Virus record (IMG/VR): IMGVR_UViG_3300048597_000681
Coordinates: 1 to 38,974 of that record
From: a virus
Length of the DNA stretch: 38,974 nucleotides
Direction: 5' to 3' (one strand)
A program made the position numbers and the translations under genes. Under the pieces are notes generated by a model. It made no database searches. It worked only from the letters and a program-made list of their open reading frames with translations, and was not told the origin of the DNA. Positions 38,376 through 38,974 of this stretch are shown piece after piece (within the stretch, counting starts at the first letter, position 1; each line of letters starts with the position of its first letter).

Positions 38376-38974
38376 GCATGAGGCGACGATCAGCAGGCGG
38401 ACCGGTCGGCTGGTCAGAGCGTGCCAGCGGATTGCTGATGCCGTCGGCCCAATTCTTCCCCTGCCGCTGCTGCGGTGGCGATGCCATCTGCATGACGTGC
38501 AGCAGCCAGGCCAGCACGATGCAGCCCGAGGTGACGTTTGCCGGCGTGACCAACGGTTCTTGCGCGGCATGCGTCAACTGGAACGATACGTTCGTGTGTG
38601 ACTTTTTAGGAACGAACGTGCACCCCTCGGGGGGCGCTCACCACGGCATCACCCCTGGGCACACCTGCAAGCATTGCTGGTGGGGCCACCAGATCGTTTT
38701 CGCTGACAGGTTTTGCCCGCTGGGCATCGGTGGAGTTGGACATGGGATTAACGTATGGATCGCCTACGACGTGCAGGATGACCTCACCTACGTGACGGTG
38801 TACTTCGACTATCGGTGGACCCCGCCCGATTTCACGATCGGATATTTCCGGCAGTCGTTCTCAGGTTATAAGAGCTGCAACGACCTGCAAACGATCCACT
38901 TTCCGGCCATCACGGCGAACGCAGACACCAAGTGCAACTGGTCGGCCGCAACATGCGATCTCGTCCTGTTCTGA
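38369..38974 (+). CDS. Cysteine-rich putative tail-tip protein
   Basis: From ATG 38369 (or ATG 38378) the frame encodes about 201 residues, with Cys-rich motifs CRCCGGDAICMTC, CAAC, CDFLG, CKHCWWGH and further single Cys. Four or more pairs could bind zinc or form disulfides. The C-terminal half is strand-rich (VWIAYDVQDDLTYVTVYFDY). The stop ends exactly at the window border. Function unknown. Confidence 0.55.
   Translation: MLGMRRRSAGGPVGWSERASGLLMPSAQFFPCRCCGGDAICMTCSSQASTMQPEVTFAGVTNGSCAACVNWNDTFVCDFLGTNVHPSGGAHHGITPGHTCKHCWWGHQIVFADRFCPLGIGGVGHGINVWIAYDVQDDLTYVTVYFDYRWTPPDFTIGYFRQSFSGYKSCNDLQTIHFPAITANADTKCNWSAATCDLVLF

Noticed and set aside
1-38974. tRNA, rRNA or insertion sequences
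   Set aside because: No cloverleaf, rRNA core sequence, transposase or paired terminal repeats were seen when reading both strands.

Overview
The window reads as a nearly complete, GC-rich temperate siphovirus genome or prophage with an HK97-type head and a long non-contractile tail. All protein genes I can support lie on the plus strand, packed with many ATGA/TGATG stop-start overlaps. The host is not stated by the sequence. A CxxCH cytochrome-like domain, a secreted trypsin-like protease with collagen repeats, a lipoprotein and several beta-rich surface proteins suggest a Gram-negative-type host, and I lean towards Planctomycetota; this is an inference of moderate to low confidence.

Layout. 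1-469: two small unknown genes. 470-1084: a long non-coding stretch with a large inverted repeat, a terminator-like element, a promoter with a palindrome in its spacer, and a strong hairpin. 1085-2026: tyrosine integrase, followed by a rho-independent terminator. 2233-11724: early region of mostly small genes. It includes a RAMP-like protein, a zinc-motif protein ending in an RNA polymerase alpha-CTD-like domain, a C5-cytosine methyltransferase, a DUF5131 (Gp37/Gp68) protein, and a winged-helix replication initiator with iteron-like repeats in its linker (a lambda-O-like layout). It ends in small genes joined by an identical 16-bp stop/Shine-Dalgarno module. 11803-16548: a probable envelope/lysis region: holin-like membrane segments fused to a secreted heme-motif protein, a trypsin-like protease with collagen repeats, a lipoprotein, a staphylococcal-nuclease-like enzyme, and a membrane coiled-coil protein. 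No recognisable endolysin is present.

16553-21065: fibre, beta-helix spike and SGNH-hydrolase-like surface proteins. 21100-26755: packaging: HNH nuclease, candidate cos region, a ParB-ABC ATPase-GNAT triple fusion (probable DNA hypermodification), ASCH protein, P27-type small terminase and large terminase. 26752-33390: portal, prohead protease, major capsid, connector and tail-completion genes. 33416-38974: tail tube, the G/GT chaperone pair with a -1 frameshift site (A AAA AAC plus a 10-bp stem), tape measure and tail-tip proteins.

The genes work together as follows. The integrase gives lysogeny, although no repressor is recognisable. The initiator and its internal repeats would recruit host replication machinery, as no phage polymerase or helicase is seen. 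The methyltransferase and the ParB-ABC-GNAT protein probably protect phage DNA. HNH, TerS and TerL cut and package it into a protease-matured HK97 capsid. The least ordinary parts are the alpha-CTD protein, the holin/heme fusion, the protease-collagen protein, the ParB-ABC-GNAT fusion, the initiator gene with its apparent frameshift and repeats, and the structured leader before the integrase.
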